Of a DNA stretch of 64,000 bases, positions 8,937-17,083 are shown in pieces. The stretch comes from Bradyrhizobium zhanjiangense (GTDB taxonomy: Bacteria > Pseudomonadota > Alphaproteobacteria > Rhizobiales > Xanthobacteraceae). Below the pieces are notes generated by a model that saw only the letters and a program-made list of their open reading frames with translations, did not search any database and had not been told where the DNA came from. The stretch spans positions 1,881,001 to 1,945,000 of the forward strand of contig NZ_CP022221.1 in NCBI RefSeq assembly GCF_004114935.1, written 5' to 3'. Positions within the stretch are counted from its first letter, which is position 1; each line of letters starts with the position of its first letter. The position numbers and the translations under genes are program-made.

Positions 8937-9584
8937 TCACTTCGCGTAATTCGTCATCCGTTTTCCCGGCAGCAGCTCATACGCCGGCTTCCAGCCGGGC
9001 AGGGCGGCCATGCGGCCGAGCCAGGCGTGGATGGCGGGATGGCTCGCGGCAAAATCGAAGCCGTGCTCGTCGCTCGGATAGTGCAGATAGGCCATCATCG
9101 AGATGTCGGCGACCGTCGGCCTTGCGCCGATCGCGAATTCATTGTGCTGGAGGTGTCCGTCGAGGATGCCGAGAAAATCCTCGAGCCGCCGGCGAAAATG
9201 CTTCAGCACCTGCGGGTCGTTTTTCTCGGTGAAGGCGCGCATGAAGCGATAGGTCGCCATGTAGCCGGTGAGCTTGTGGTTGTCCCAGAACAGCCAGCGC
9301 AACAGCTCGAACTTTTCCTCGTCCGTCTTGGCGTCGAAACGCCCGTACTGATCGGCAAGCTTGAGCAGGAGGGGCGCGGTCTGCGTCATCTTCACGCCGT
9401 CGATTTCGAGCACGGGGATCTCGCCCATCTCGTTGACGGCCTTGCGCCATTCCGCCGTGCGCGTGACGCCGCCGCCGAAATCGGTCCAGACCGGCTCGAA
9501 CGTTTCGCCGCAAAGCGTGAGCATCAGCGCCAGCTTGTAGCTGTTGCCGGATTCGGGGAAGTAGTGCAGGCGGTAGCTGGGCAT
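8937..9584 (-). CDS. glutathione S-transferase family protein
   Basis: A 215-residue cytosolic GST. The N-terminal thioredoxin-like domain starts YRLHYFPESGNSYKLALML and has the cis-Pro segment GEIPVLEIDG followed by MTQTAPLLLKLAD. The C-terminal all-helical domain has the usual DISMMAYLHYP segment near residue 165. Such proteins conjugate or bind glutathione for detoxification; the substrate is unknown. It is a single gene that ends 9 bases from the stop of the small membrane protein on the other strand. Confidence 0.93.
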   Translation of the reverse strand: MPSYRLHYFPESGNSYKLALMLTLCGETFEPVWTDFGGGVTRTAEWRKAVNEMGEIPVLEIDGVKMTQTAPLLLKLADQYGRFDAKTDEEKFELLRWLFWDNHKLTGYMATYRFMRAFTEKNDPQVLKHFRRRLEDFLGILDGHLQHNEFAIGARPTVADISMMAYLHYPSDEHGFDFAASHPAIHAWLGRMAALPGWKPAYELLPGKRMTNYAK

Positions 9585-9639
9585 GGGACCTCACGGTGAC
9601 GAATGTGGTCGTGAAATTATATCGGGATAGTACGGCATC

Positions 9640-9725
9640 GTCATTGCGAGCGTAGCGAAGCAATCCAGCAATGCATCCGCGGATACAGTCTGGATTGCTT
9701 CGTCGCAAGGGCTCCTCGCAATGAC
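9640..9725. repeat. intergenic palindromic repeat (family A, copy 2)
   Basis: Same family as at 5646, with the opening arm GTCATTGCGAGCGTAGCGAAG. The closing arm is diverged (GCTTCGTCGCAAGGGCTCCTC), a variant also seen in the copies at 28628 and 33084. Confidence 0.88.
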
Positions 9726-9750
9726 GGTGTTCGGAGCGAGCGACTCGGTC

Positions 9751-10956
9751 TTACCCCACCGCCCCCTTCGCCCGCAGCTGCTTGATCGCCGCCTCGTCGT
9801 ATCCCGCGCCGCGCAAAATCTCGTCACTGTGCTCGCCGACGGCAGGCGGCTTGCGCGGCTGGACCTTTCTGGCGCCATCGATCCAGATCGGGCTGTTGAT
9901 GGTGAGCATGGTGTCGTTCTCGAACGGCACCAGCACCTCGTTGTCGAGCATCTGCTTGTCGTTCGGGATGTCGTCGAGAATGGCGACCACGCCGAACACG
10001 AGGCCATTGCCGTCGAGGATCTTGCGCCATTCGGCGAGATCCTTGGTCGCGAAAGTGGCGTCCAGAATCTTGATCAGCTCGACGGAGCGGGCGTGGCGGT
10101 CGGCCTTGGTGATGAAGCGGGGATCGTCGATCAGATCCTCGCGCCCGAGGCAGCGCGCCAGCGTCGGCCACTGCCGCTCCTCGTTGAGCAGGGACAGGAT
10201 CAGCCAGCGGCCGTCCTTGCACTGGTAGTGGTTGGCGACCGCGTTCAACGCGCGCTCGCGCGGGCGCCGCTCGCCGAACTTGGAGCCGCAGAGTTTTGCC
10301 TGCGCCAGCACGCTCGCGGCCCACACCCCGTTCGCCATCAGGTTGGAGGCGACATGCGAGCCCTTGCCGGTTTTCTCGCGCTGATAGAGCGCGGTGACGA
10401 TGGCGCCGTAGAACGCCATCGCGCAGGGATGGTCGCCCATGCCGGCGACCGAACGGGCGGGTGTCGTATCGGTATCGGCGCGGACGAGGTCCATCAGGCC
10501 GGAGCGCGCCCAATAGGCGTTGCTGTCGAAGCCGGGCTTGTTGGCCTCTTCGCCCTTCTCGCCATAGCCGGTGAAGGAGGCGTAGATCAGCCGGTCATTG
10601 AGATGGGCGAGATGGTCATAGGTGATGCCGAGCTTGGCGCGCACCGGCGGCGGCATGTTGGTGATGAAGACGTCGGCCTCCGCCACCAGCTTGTAGAGCA
10701 CGGCCTGCGCTTCCGGCTTGGAGAGGTCGAGCGCGATGCTCTTCTTGTTGCGGGCCTCCAGCAGCCAGGCGAAATTGTGCTCGCCGGTCGGATAGCCCGG
10801 AAGGTTCGGCAGATTGCGGTAGGGATCCCCGGTGCCGGGCGGCTCGATCTTGACGACGTCGGCGCCGAAGTCCGACAGCACGGTCGCGGCCGCGGGCGCT
10901 GCGATGAAGCTCGCGCAGTCCAGAACCTTCAGCCCCGCAAAAATGCCCTTTTCCAT
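9751..10956 (-). CDS. CaiB/BaiF family CoA-transferase
   Basis: A 401-residue class III CoA-transferase, which moves CoA between carboxylic acids in the cytoplasm through an aspartyl-CoA intermediate. The family pattern is clear: LKVLDCASFIAAPAAATVLSDFGADV at the N-terminus, VFITNMPPPVRAKLGI, then TGYGEKGEEANKPGFDSNAYW, where the Asp before SNAYW is the likely nucleophile. It has the interlocked-dimer length expected. It is a single gene flanked by a repeat and by putA. The acid substrate is unknown. Confidence 0.92.
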   Translation of the reverse strand: MEKGIFAGLKVLDCASFIAAPAAATVLSDFGADVVKIEPPGTGDPYRNLPNLPGYPTGEHNFAWLLEARNKKSIALDLSKPEAQAVLYKLVAEADVFITNMPPPVRAKLGITYDHLAHLNDRLIYASFTGYGEKGEEANKPGFDSNAYWARSGLMDLVRADTDTTPARSVAGMGDHPCAMAFYGAIVTALYQREKTGKGSHVASNLMANGVWAASVLAQAKLCGSKFGERRPRERALNAVANHYQCKDGRWLILSLLNEERQWPTLARCLGREDLIDDPRFITKADRHARSVELIKILDATFATKDLAEWRKILDGNGLVFGVVAILDDIPNDKQMLDNEVLVPFENDTMLTINSPIWIDGARKVQPRKPPAVGEHSDEILRGAGYDEAAIKQLRAKGAVG

Positions 10957-11071
10957 CGCGGCGTTGCTCCCTCGCTCTTGTGGTTTCCCGCACGCTGGAA
11001 TTGGCGCGAGCCCATCGTGGGAGCATTAGACCGATGTTTCCGCGGGATGCAACGGCGCCGGGCGCAGGGCC

Positions 11072-14071
11072 TCACTCCTCCCCCGCAAGCAACGCAGCAT
11101 TGCCGCCGGCTGCCGCGGTGTTGATGGTCACGGTCTGCTCGGTCGCAAAGCGCGCGAGGTAGTGCGGGCCGCCGGCCTTGGGGCCAGTCCCGGACAGGCC
11201 GTTGCCGCCGAACGGCTGCACGCCGACCACGGCGCCGATCATGTTGCGGTTGACGTAGATGTTGCCGACCTGGACGCGATCGATGATCGCCTCGATGGTG
11301 TCGTCGATGCGGGAGTGGACGCCGAGCGTGAGCCCGTAGCCGGTGCGCTCGATCGCTTGCAAGACACGTTCGAGGGTCTCGGGCCGATAACGGACGACGT
11401 GGAGGATCGGGCCAAACACCTCCTCGGTGAGCTGGCCGGCGTCCTTGAGCTCGAAGATGTGCGGCGCGACGAAGCAGCCCTCCGGTGCGTGGCCTGCAAA
11501 GTGCAGCCGCGCCTCCGTCCTCATCCGCGCGATGTGGGCATCGAGACGCTGCTTGGCCTCGCGATCGATCACCGGCCCGACATGGGTTGCGACGTCGCTG
11601 GGATCGCCGATCTTCAACTCGCGCGCCGCGCCCGCGATCATCTCGATCATGCGGTCGGCAACGTCCTCCTGCACGAACAGCAGCCGCAGCGCCGAGCAGC
11701 GCTGGCCGGCGGAACGGAACGCCGAGGTCACGACGTCGTCGGCGACCTGCTCGGGCAGCGCGGTCGCATCCGCAATCATGGCATTGATGCCGCCGGTCTC
11801 CGCGATCAGCGGCACGATCGGCCCGTCCTTGGCGGCGAGCGTCCGGTTGATGGCGCGCGCCACCTCGGTCGAGCCGGTGAAGACGATTCCGGCGATGTCC
11901 GCATGCGCGGTCAGCACGGCGCCGATACGGCCGTCGCCGGTGACGAGATGCAGCGCGCTGTTGGGGATGCCGGCTTCGTGCAGAAGGGCCACGGCCTCGC
12001 GCGCGATGCGCGGCGTCTGCTCGGCGGGTTTGGCCACAACGCTGTTGCCGGCCATCAGCGCCGCCGTGACCTGGCCGAGGAAAATCGCGAGCGGAAAATT
12101 CCACGGCGAGATCGCGACGAAGACGCCGCGACCGCGCATAGCGAGCGCATTGCTCTCGCCGGTCGGGCCCGGCATGGCGGCATCAACGCCGAACAGCTTG
12201 CGGCCCTGCGCGGCGTAGTAGCGGCAGAAGTCGGCGGCCTCGCGCAGCTCGGACAGCGCGTCGTCCAGCGTCTTGCCGCCCTCGGCTTGCAGCAGTGCGA
12301 TGAAATGGGCGCTGCGGCTCTCCAGCAGATGCGCGGCCTGCTCCAGCGCCGCCGCGCGCGCAGCTGCCGGCGTCCGGCTCCAGGCGGCAAAGCCAGCTCG
12401 CGCCGCAGTCACTGCTGCGTTGGCCCGATCCGGCGTCGCGTCAGTGATGGGCTTGAGATCGGCCGCTGCGGCCTTGACGTCGGCCAGCAGCCGGTCGAGC
12501 GCGGTACGCTCACCGAATTCGACGCCGCGCGAATTGCGGCGCTCCGGCGCAAAGAGATCGCGGGGCAGCGGAATCTTGGAATGAGCCGCCTGTTGCGGAC
12601 GTTCGATGGCATCGGCCGGGCGCTGCAACAGCGCCGGGACCGGCACGCGATAATCGGCCGCCTGCGCCACGAAGGAGGAGTTGGCGCCGTTCTCCAGCAG
12701 CCGCCGCACCAGGTAAGCGAGCAGATCGCGGTGGCTGCCGACCGGTGCATAGGTGCGGTAGGCGATGTCGGGGTGATCCTTGGCAAGCCGCTCGTAGAGC
12801 GCTTCGCCCATGCCGTGCAGGCGCTGGAATTCGAAGCCGCCGCTCTTCCCGGCAAGCTCGAGCACGGTCGCGACGGTCAGCGCGTTGTGGGTGGCGAATT
12901 GCGGAAAGATGCGCGGCCGCAAGGCGAGAAGCTGCGAGGCGCAGGCGACGTAGTTCAGGTCCGTCATCGCCTTGCGCGTGAACACGGGATAGCCGTCGAG
13001 CCCGCGCTCCTGCGCGCGCTTGATCTCGGTGTCCCAATAGGCGCCCTTGACCAGCCGCACCATCAGCTTGCGGTCATGCGCGCGGGCCAGCGCATCGACA
13101 TAGTCGATCACCGCGCTCGCGCGCTTCTGGTAGGCTTGGATCGCCAGGCCAAATCCGTCCCAGCCGGCAAGCGAGGGATCGGCGAGCGTTGCCGCGATCA
13201 CGTCGAGCGACAGCTCCAGCCGGTCGGCTTCCTCGGCATCGACGGTGAAGTTGAGGTCATGGGCCTTCGCGCGCTGCGCGAGGTCCAGCAGCAGTGGCAC
13301 AAGTTCGCGCATCACCCGCTCGCGGCTGATCGCCTCGAAGCGCGGATGCAGTGCCGACAGTTTGACCGAGATGCCGGGCCGGTCGGGCAGGGGATGGTTG
13401 CCGGCAGTCTTGCCGATCGTCTCAATGGCGCTCGCATAGGCGTCGAAATAGCGCTTGGCGTCCGCCGCCGTGCGCGCGGCTTCGCCGAGCATGTCGAAGG
13501 AATAGCGCGGCTTCTGGCCGGAGCGCGGCCGGCCGCGCTCCAGCGCCTGCTCGATGGTCTCACCCAGCACGAAATGATTGCCCATCAGCCGCATCGCCTG
13601 GCGCGTGGCGGTGCGCACGGCCGGCGCACCGAGCCGCTTCACCAGCCGGCCGATGGTGCCGTCAGGCGTCTCGCCGGGTTGGATCACCCGCGCCGAGATG
13701 CCGAGCGCCCAGGCCGAGGCATTGACCAGGAAGGCGGTGGATTTGGTCTCGTGATGGATGAAATCGCCCTCGCCGAGCTTGTCCTCGATGAATTGGTCGG
13801 CGGTGCGTGCGTCAGGCACGCGCAGCAGCGCCTCGGCCAGCACCATCAGCGCGAGCCCCTCCTTGGTCGAGAGCGCAAACTCCCGCAGCATGTCCTCGAC
13901 CCCGCCGAGCCGATCGTCGCGCTTGCGGATTGCCTCGATCAGCCGCGTCGCGGTGCGGTCGATCCGCGCCTCCTGCGGCGGGGATAGATGCGACGCCGGC
14001 AACAGGCGCGCGGCGATGTCGCTATCATCTGGCGCGTAAGGGGCGGAGAAAGGCGGCGGAATGTTCGGCAT
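11072..14071 (-). CDS. putA: bifunctional proline dehydrogenase / glutamate semialdehyde dehydrogenase
   Basis: PutA oxidises proline to glutamate. The N-terminal FAD-dependent proline dehydrogenase domain (about residues 170-460) shows RLVKGAYWDTEIKRAQERG. The C-terminal aldehyde dehydrogenase domain (about 510-990) shows IAETGGINAMI and the catalytic Cys in SAGQRCSALR. At 999 residues it is the short form: there is no N-terminal ribbon-helix-helix DNA-binding domain, so it cannot autoregulate as E. coli PutA does. The divergent Lrp-type gene at 14186 is the likely activator. It acts at the inner membrane, passing electrons to quinone. Confidence 0.97.
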   Translation of the reverse strand: MPNIPPPFSAPYAPDDSDIAARLLPASHLSPPQEARIDRTATRLIEAIRKRDDRLGGVEDMLREFALSTKEGLALMVLAEALLRVPDARTADQFIEDKLGEGDFIHHETKSTAFLVNASAWALGISARVIQPGETPDGTIGRLVKRLGAPAVRTATRQAMRLMGNHFVLGETIEQALERGRPRSGQKPRYSFDMLGEAARTAADAKRYFDAYASAIETIGKTAGNHPLPDRPGISVKLSALHPRFEAISRERVMRELVPLLLDLAQRAKAHDLNFTVDAEEADRLELSLDVIAATLADPSLAGWDGFGLAIQAYQKRASAVIDYVDALARAHDRKLMVRLVKGAYWDTEIKRAQERGLDGYPVFTRKAMTDLNYVACASQLLALRPRIFPQFATHNALTVATVLELAGKSGGFEFQRLHGMGEALYERLAKDHPDIAYRTYAPVGSHRDLLAYLVRRLLENGANSSFVAQAADYRVPVPALLQRPADAIERPQQAAHSKIPLPRDLFAPERRNSRGVEFGERTALDRLLADVKAAAADLKPITDATPDRANAAVTAARAGFAAWSRTPAAARAAALEQAAHLLESRSAHFIALLQAEGGKTLDDALSELREAADFCRYYAAQGRKLFGVDAAMPGPTGESNALAMRGRGVFVAISPWNFPLAIFLGQVTAALMAGNSVVAKPAEQTPRIAREAVALLHEAGIPNSALHLVTGDGRIGAVLTAHADIAGIVFTGSTEVARAINRTLAAKDGPIVPLIAETGGINAMIADATALPEQVADDVVTSAFRSAGQRCSALRLLFVQEDVADRMIEMIAGAARELKIGDPSDVATHVGPVIDREAKQRLDAHIARMRTEARLHFAGHAPEGCFVAPHIFELKDAGQLTEEVFGPILHVVRYRPETLERVLQAIERTGYGLTLGVHSRIDDTIEAIIDRVQVGNIYVNRNMIGAVVGVQPFGGNGLSGTGPKAGGPHYLARFATEQTVTINTAAAGGNAALLAGEE

Positions 14072-14127
14072 AGCGTGTCCTGTGGCTGAAATCCAGGATA
14101 AGGCCCGCGTGACCGTAGCTCGATAGA

Positions 14128-14143
14128 CAATTTAACCGAATTG
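14128..14143. promoter_or_regulatory. AT-rich palindrome between putA and the Lrp-type regulator
   Basis: CAATT and AATTG arms, six bases apart, lie in a short AT-rich patch between the divergent genes, as expected for an Lrp/AsnC binding site. The call rests on position and composition only. Confidence 0.35.
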
Positions 14144-14185
14144 CCTTAGAAAATGAAGGTCATTACCCGTTTAGCCGCGCAAAAT

Positions 14186-14647
14186 ATGGAACTTGATCGA
14201 ACAGACCGGAAAATCCTCTCGATCTTGCAGGAGGATGGGCGCATCGCCAATGTCGAGCTCGCCGAGCGCATCGGGCTGTCGCCGACGTCGATCGGCGAGC
14301 GGCTGAAGCGCTTGCAGCGCGAGGGCTTTGTCGAGGGCTACGGCGCCCGGCTCAATCCGCACCGGCTTGGCCTCGGTCTGTTGGTGTTCGTCGAGGTGCT
14401 GCTCGACAAGACAACGCCCGACAATTTCGAGCGTTTCGCGCGTGCCGTGAAGCTCGCGCCCGAGGTGCTGGAGTGTCACATGGTTGCCGGCGGCTTCGAC
14501 TATCTTGTCAAGGCACGGCTGGCAGACATGACCGCCTATCGACGCTTCCTCGGCGAGACCCTGCTGTCGATGCCGGGCGTGCGCGAGACGCGAACCTATG
14601 CGGTGATGGAGGAGATCAAGCGCGACGCACCGTTGCCGGTGGGTTAG
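14186..14647 (+). CDS. putR: Lrp/AsnC family regulator, probable proline-responsive activator of putA
   Basis: A 153-residue Lrp-type regulator. The N-terminal helix-turn-helix domain starts MELDRTDRKILSILQEDGR and continues NVELAERIGLSPTSIGERLKRL. The C-terminal RAM/AsnC domain contains ECHMVAGGFDYLVKARL. The start was set at this ATG because Lrp proteins begin close to the DRTDRKIL motif; an in-frame ATG at 14153 would add 11 unusual residues. Divergent placement next to a PutA lacking its own DNA-binding domain is the known PutR arrangement of alphaproteobacteria, so activation of putA by proline is inferred. Confidence 0.9.
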   Translation: MELDRTDRKILSILQEDGRIANVELAERIGLSPTSIGERLKRLQREGFVEGYGARLNPHRLGLGLLVFVEVLLDKTTPDNFERFARAVKLAPEVLECHMVAGGFDYLVKARLADMTAYRRFLGETLLSMPGVRETRTYAVMEEIKRDAPLPVG

Positions 14648-14779
14648 CGAAGTGCTGTCGCGATTGTCATTGCTGTGGCGTTGAATGAGCGGTCTTCACG
14701 GAAAAAATAGCTATCCTTGTGCAATCGCAACGCCTGTCGTCGAATGCACTGGCCGTCTTCTGAAAATTTTTTGGCCCCG

Positions 14780-14799
14780 CTCCCGGACAGATCCGGGAG
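14780..14799. other. short hairpin downstream of the cold-shock gene
   Basis: A perfect 8-base stem (CTCCCGGA with TCCGGGAG) with a 4-base loop lies 22 bases past the cold-shock stop codon. No T-run directly follows on the minus strand, so a terminator role is uncertain. Confidence 0.4.
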
Positions 14800-14820
14800 G
14801 CAGCAATGGCTGGCGCGGGC

Positions 14821-15021
14821 TTATACTTTGAGGTTCTCTGCGGAGGTCTTGCCCCGGTTTGCGATCTCTTCGTATTCCACCGTCTGTCCCTCATTGAGGG
14901 TGGACAGACCGGCCTTCTGCACTGCCGAGATATGCACGAACACATCCTTGCCACCCGACGCAGGCTGGATAAATCCATAACCCTTCGTCGGGTTGAACCA
15001 CTTGACCGTACCTTTAGCCAT
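14821..15021 (-). CDS. cold-shock domain protein
   Basis: A 66-residue single-domain CspA-family RNA chaperone. Both RNA-binding motifs are intact: KGYGFIQP (RNP1) and DVFVHIS (RNP2), and the protein starts [10 protein letters not shown]. The frame is open 18 codons further upstream, but a GGAGAAG ribosome-binding site seven bases before this ATG fixes the start. Such proteins melt RNA secondary structure in the cytoplasm. Whether this copy is cold-induced cannot be told from the sequence. Confidence 0.96.
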   Translation of the reverse strand: MAKGTVKWFNPTKGYGFIQPASGGKDVFVHISAVQKAGLSTLNEGQTVEYEEIANRGKTSAENLKV

Positions 15022-15229
15022 CACGACTTCTCCGCGGGTCTTCCTCCGAGATCTCGAACCGCCAGTCCCCGCCAACCGGCCGGTTCGGTCCTAACAAGAT
15101 ACGCGGAATGTGGCAGGCTTGGTAGCTCAAACCACACCGGCGTTTCGCCGAATTCCGCTCAACTTCGCAGCGTTTTTGCCGGTTTTGCCCGTTTCGCGGT
15201 CAAATGGCCGGCACGCCGCGCGCCATCCG

Positions 15230-15538
15230 TCAATAAGTCGCGGCCAGATAATCGACGATTTTGGCGACATCGGCATCGTCGATAGGTGCGCCATAGACCT
15301 TGATCATCTTGGTCACCTCGGCCTGCCAGAAGGCCTTCTTGTCCTTCATCGGCGGCTGCGTGGCGATGTAGTCGGACGAGTGGCAGGCGCCGCAATTGCC
15401 CTGCACGACCTCGAGATTGGGCCCGGGCTTGAACGCCGCGACCTCGTCCGGGGTTTTGTAATTGACCGGCGCCGCAAGTGCCGAACCGATCGCGGCGACG
15501 AGGGCGAGCGAGATGGCGAGGAGAACGGTGCGCTGCAT
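15230..15538 (-). CDS. sorB: sulfite dehydrogenase cytochrome c subunit
   Basis: A 102-residue periplasmic mono-haem cytochrome c: signal peptide to about residue 22, haem motif CGACH at residues 49-53, and Met residues further on as candidate axial ligands. The ATG at 15538 lies 8 bases from an AAGGAG site; the ATG two codons earlier is too close to it. It lies directly downstream of the molybdoenzyme gene and accepts electrons from it, as in the SorAB sulfite dehydrogenase of Starkeya. Confidence 0.93.
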   Translation of the reverse strand: MQRTVLLAISLALVAAIGSALAAPVNYKTPDEVAAFKPGPNLEVVQGNCGACHSSDYIATQPPMKDKKAFWQAEVTKMIKVYGAPIDDADVAKIVDYLAATY

Positions 15539-15550
15539 GATCATTCTCCT

Positions 15551-16750
15551 TCAGGCCACGGTCACGCGGACGGTTTCGACGACGTTGCGCAAATAACCCG
15601 CCGGGTTCCAGCGCGGCGTGTCCGGCTGGGTCTCGCCGCCATTGCCGGTGGCGCGGACCTTGAGCTCGTGGCTGCCAGCGGCGAGCTTCACCGGCAGCTT
15701 CCATTCGCGGAACGAGTACTTGCCCAGATCCTTGCCGAGCTTGGCGCTGGTCCAGGTCTTGCCGCCGTCGGTGGAGACCTGGACCTCCTTGATGCCCTTG
15801 CCACCGTCGAAGGCGATGCCGCGCAGGGTCGTGGCTCCCGCCTTCAGTTTGGCGCCGTCCGGGACGCTGGTGATGAAGGAGCGGATGGTGAAGCGGTTGA
15901 TCGGGATCGTCGCCTTCGGCGCCGTGCCCGGTTCGACTGCATTGTTGGGCGTATCGGGGATGCGATAGGCCGACTTCATCCAGAAGCCGTCATAGACGTT
16001 GTCGATGACCGTGATCTCGTTGAGGTGCTTGACCCAGTAGGTGCCGTAATAGCCGGGCACGATCAGGCGCAGCGGGAAGCCGTTGAGGAACGGCAGGTCC
16101 TCGCCGTTCATGCCATAGGCCAGCATCACCTCGCCGTCGGTGGCGTGATCGATATCAAGCGCCTTGATGAAATCGGGCGTCTTGTCGTTGACCGGGCCGT
16201 CCATGCCGTTGAAGGTGACCTGCTTGGCGCCGGCCTGCACGCCCGCCATCTCCAGCACCGCCTTCAGCGGCACGCCGCGCCAGCGCGCATTGCCCATGGC
16301 GCCGTTGGCGAGCTGGCCGCCGGCGACACGTGGCTCGAAGAAGCCGCGGCTGTTGCCCGAGCACTGGTTGACGGCGACGATCTCTGTCGCCTTCATCTTC
16401 TTGATGTCCTTCAGCGACAGCTTCAGCGGCTTGTCGACCTTGCCCTTGACCTCGAGCGTGAACTTGTCGGGATCGAGATTGTAGGGCAGGTCGGAGAGAT
16501 GATAGCGCACGAAGAACGCGTTGTTCGGCGTGATCGGGCCGTCGTTGAAGATCGCAAAAGGCGTCTCGAGCTGCGGCGGCCGGCTGGTCAGGCTGATCAT
16601 CGGCCTCTTCTGCGGATACTTCACCAGCGGCCGTTCGCCGTTGGCAAAGGGCAGGGTGACGGTGTCGAGGGCCAGCGCCTTGGTTGAGCTCAGTGTGGCC
16701 GCAAGTGCGGAAAGACCCGCTCCCTTGAGTAGGTCGCGTCGATCAAACAT
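15551..16750 (-). CDS. sorA: sulfite:cytochrome c oxidoreductase, molybdopterin subunit
   Basis: A 399-residue molybdenum enzyme that oxidises sulfite to sulfate in the periplasm. A twin-arginine signal (FDRRDLLKG, cleavage after about residue 27) indicates export in folded form with cofactor. The Mo-ligating Cys is C130 in AVNQCSGNSRG. The dimerisation domain at the C-terminus carries VQVSTDGGKTW. A GGGAGGGG site precedes the ATG. The sorB cytochrome follows 12 bases downstream. Likely role: detoxifying sulfite from organosulfonate or thiosulfate metabolism. Confidence 0.95.
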   Translation of the reverse strand: MFDRRDLLKGAGLSALAATLSSTKALALDTVTLPFANGERPLVKYPQKRPMISLTSRPPQLETPFAIFNDGPITPNNAFFVRYHLSDLPYNLDPDKFTLEVKGKVDKPLKLSLKDIKKMKATEIVAVNQCSGNSRGFFEPRVAGGQLANGAMGNARWRGVPLKAVLEMAGVQAGAKQVTFNGMDGPVNDKTPDFIKALDIDHATDGEVMLAYGMNGEDLPFLNGFPLRLIVPGYYGTYWVKHLNEITVIDNVYDGFWMKSAYRIPDTPNNAVEPGTAPKATIPINRFTIRSFITSVPDGAKLKAGATTLRGIAFDGGKGIKEVQVSTDGGKTWTSAKLGKDLGKYSFREWKLPVKLAAGSHELKVRATGNGGETQPDTPRWNPAGYLRNVVETVRVTVA

Positions 16751-17083
16751 TCTGGTCCCCTCCCGGAGCTTTTCGTTGGATCACGGTCATCACCGCGATC
16801 CTGCGCTCATCTGTTGCAACGATTTGGACGAAGTCAATTCGTGCTTTCGCAGCAAGCCCATGCCGCTGCGTTGCAGCAGGCCGGTGTTACGTGGTGATGA
16901 GAGGGACTAGAGTTGTAACGGCAGCGACGGTGCGCTCCACCTCTCCCGCTTGCGGGAGAGGTCGGCGCGGAGCGCCGGGTGAGGGCTCTCTCCTCTGGGG
17001 GATTGTCCCGTTGTCGAGGCACCCTCTCCCCAACCCTCCCCCCCAAGCGGGGGAGGGAGCGCACCTTCCGTGTGGCTTGCGCG
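16751..17083. other. gene-free stretch with one repeat
   Basis: The left part presumably carries the sorA promoter; the right half (about 16931-17063) is a family B repeat. No gene is supported here. Confidence 0.6.
16931..17063. repeat. intergenic repeat (family B, copy 1)
   Basis: The left stem CCTCTCCCGCTTGCGGGAGAGG is followed by GTCGGCGCGGAGCGCCGG, GTGAGGGCTCTC, a short variable part, ACCCTCTCCCCAACCCTC and a right GC stem. The same order of blocks recurs at 34481, 40696 and 45970, and in inverted form inside the cluster near 20970. Confidence 0.88.

Noticed and set aside
11162..13987. Very long open frame (941 codons) on the plus strand opposite putA
   Set aside because: It mirrors the high-GC codon bias of putA on the other strand; the translation is Arg/Gly/Ala/Asp-rich with no domain pattern, while putA is a complete known enzyme.
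14780..14799. Intrinsic terminator for the cold-shock gene
   Set aside because: The stem is good, but no T-run directly follows it on the minus strand, so it is listed only as a hairpin.
16931..17063. CRISPR-like appearance of GC-rich repeats
   Set aside because: The units are hairpin blocks dispersed singly through the window, not regular direct repeats with unique spacers.
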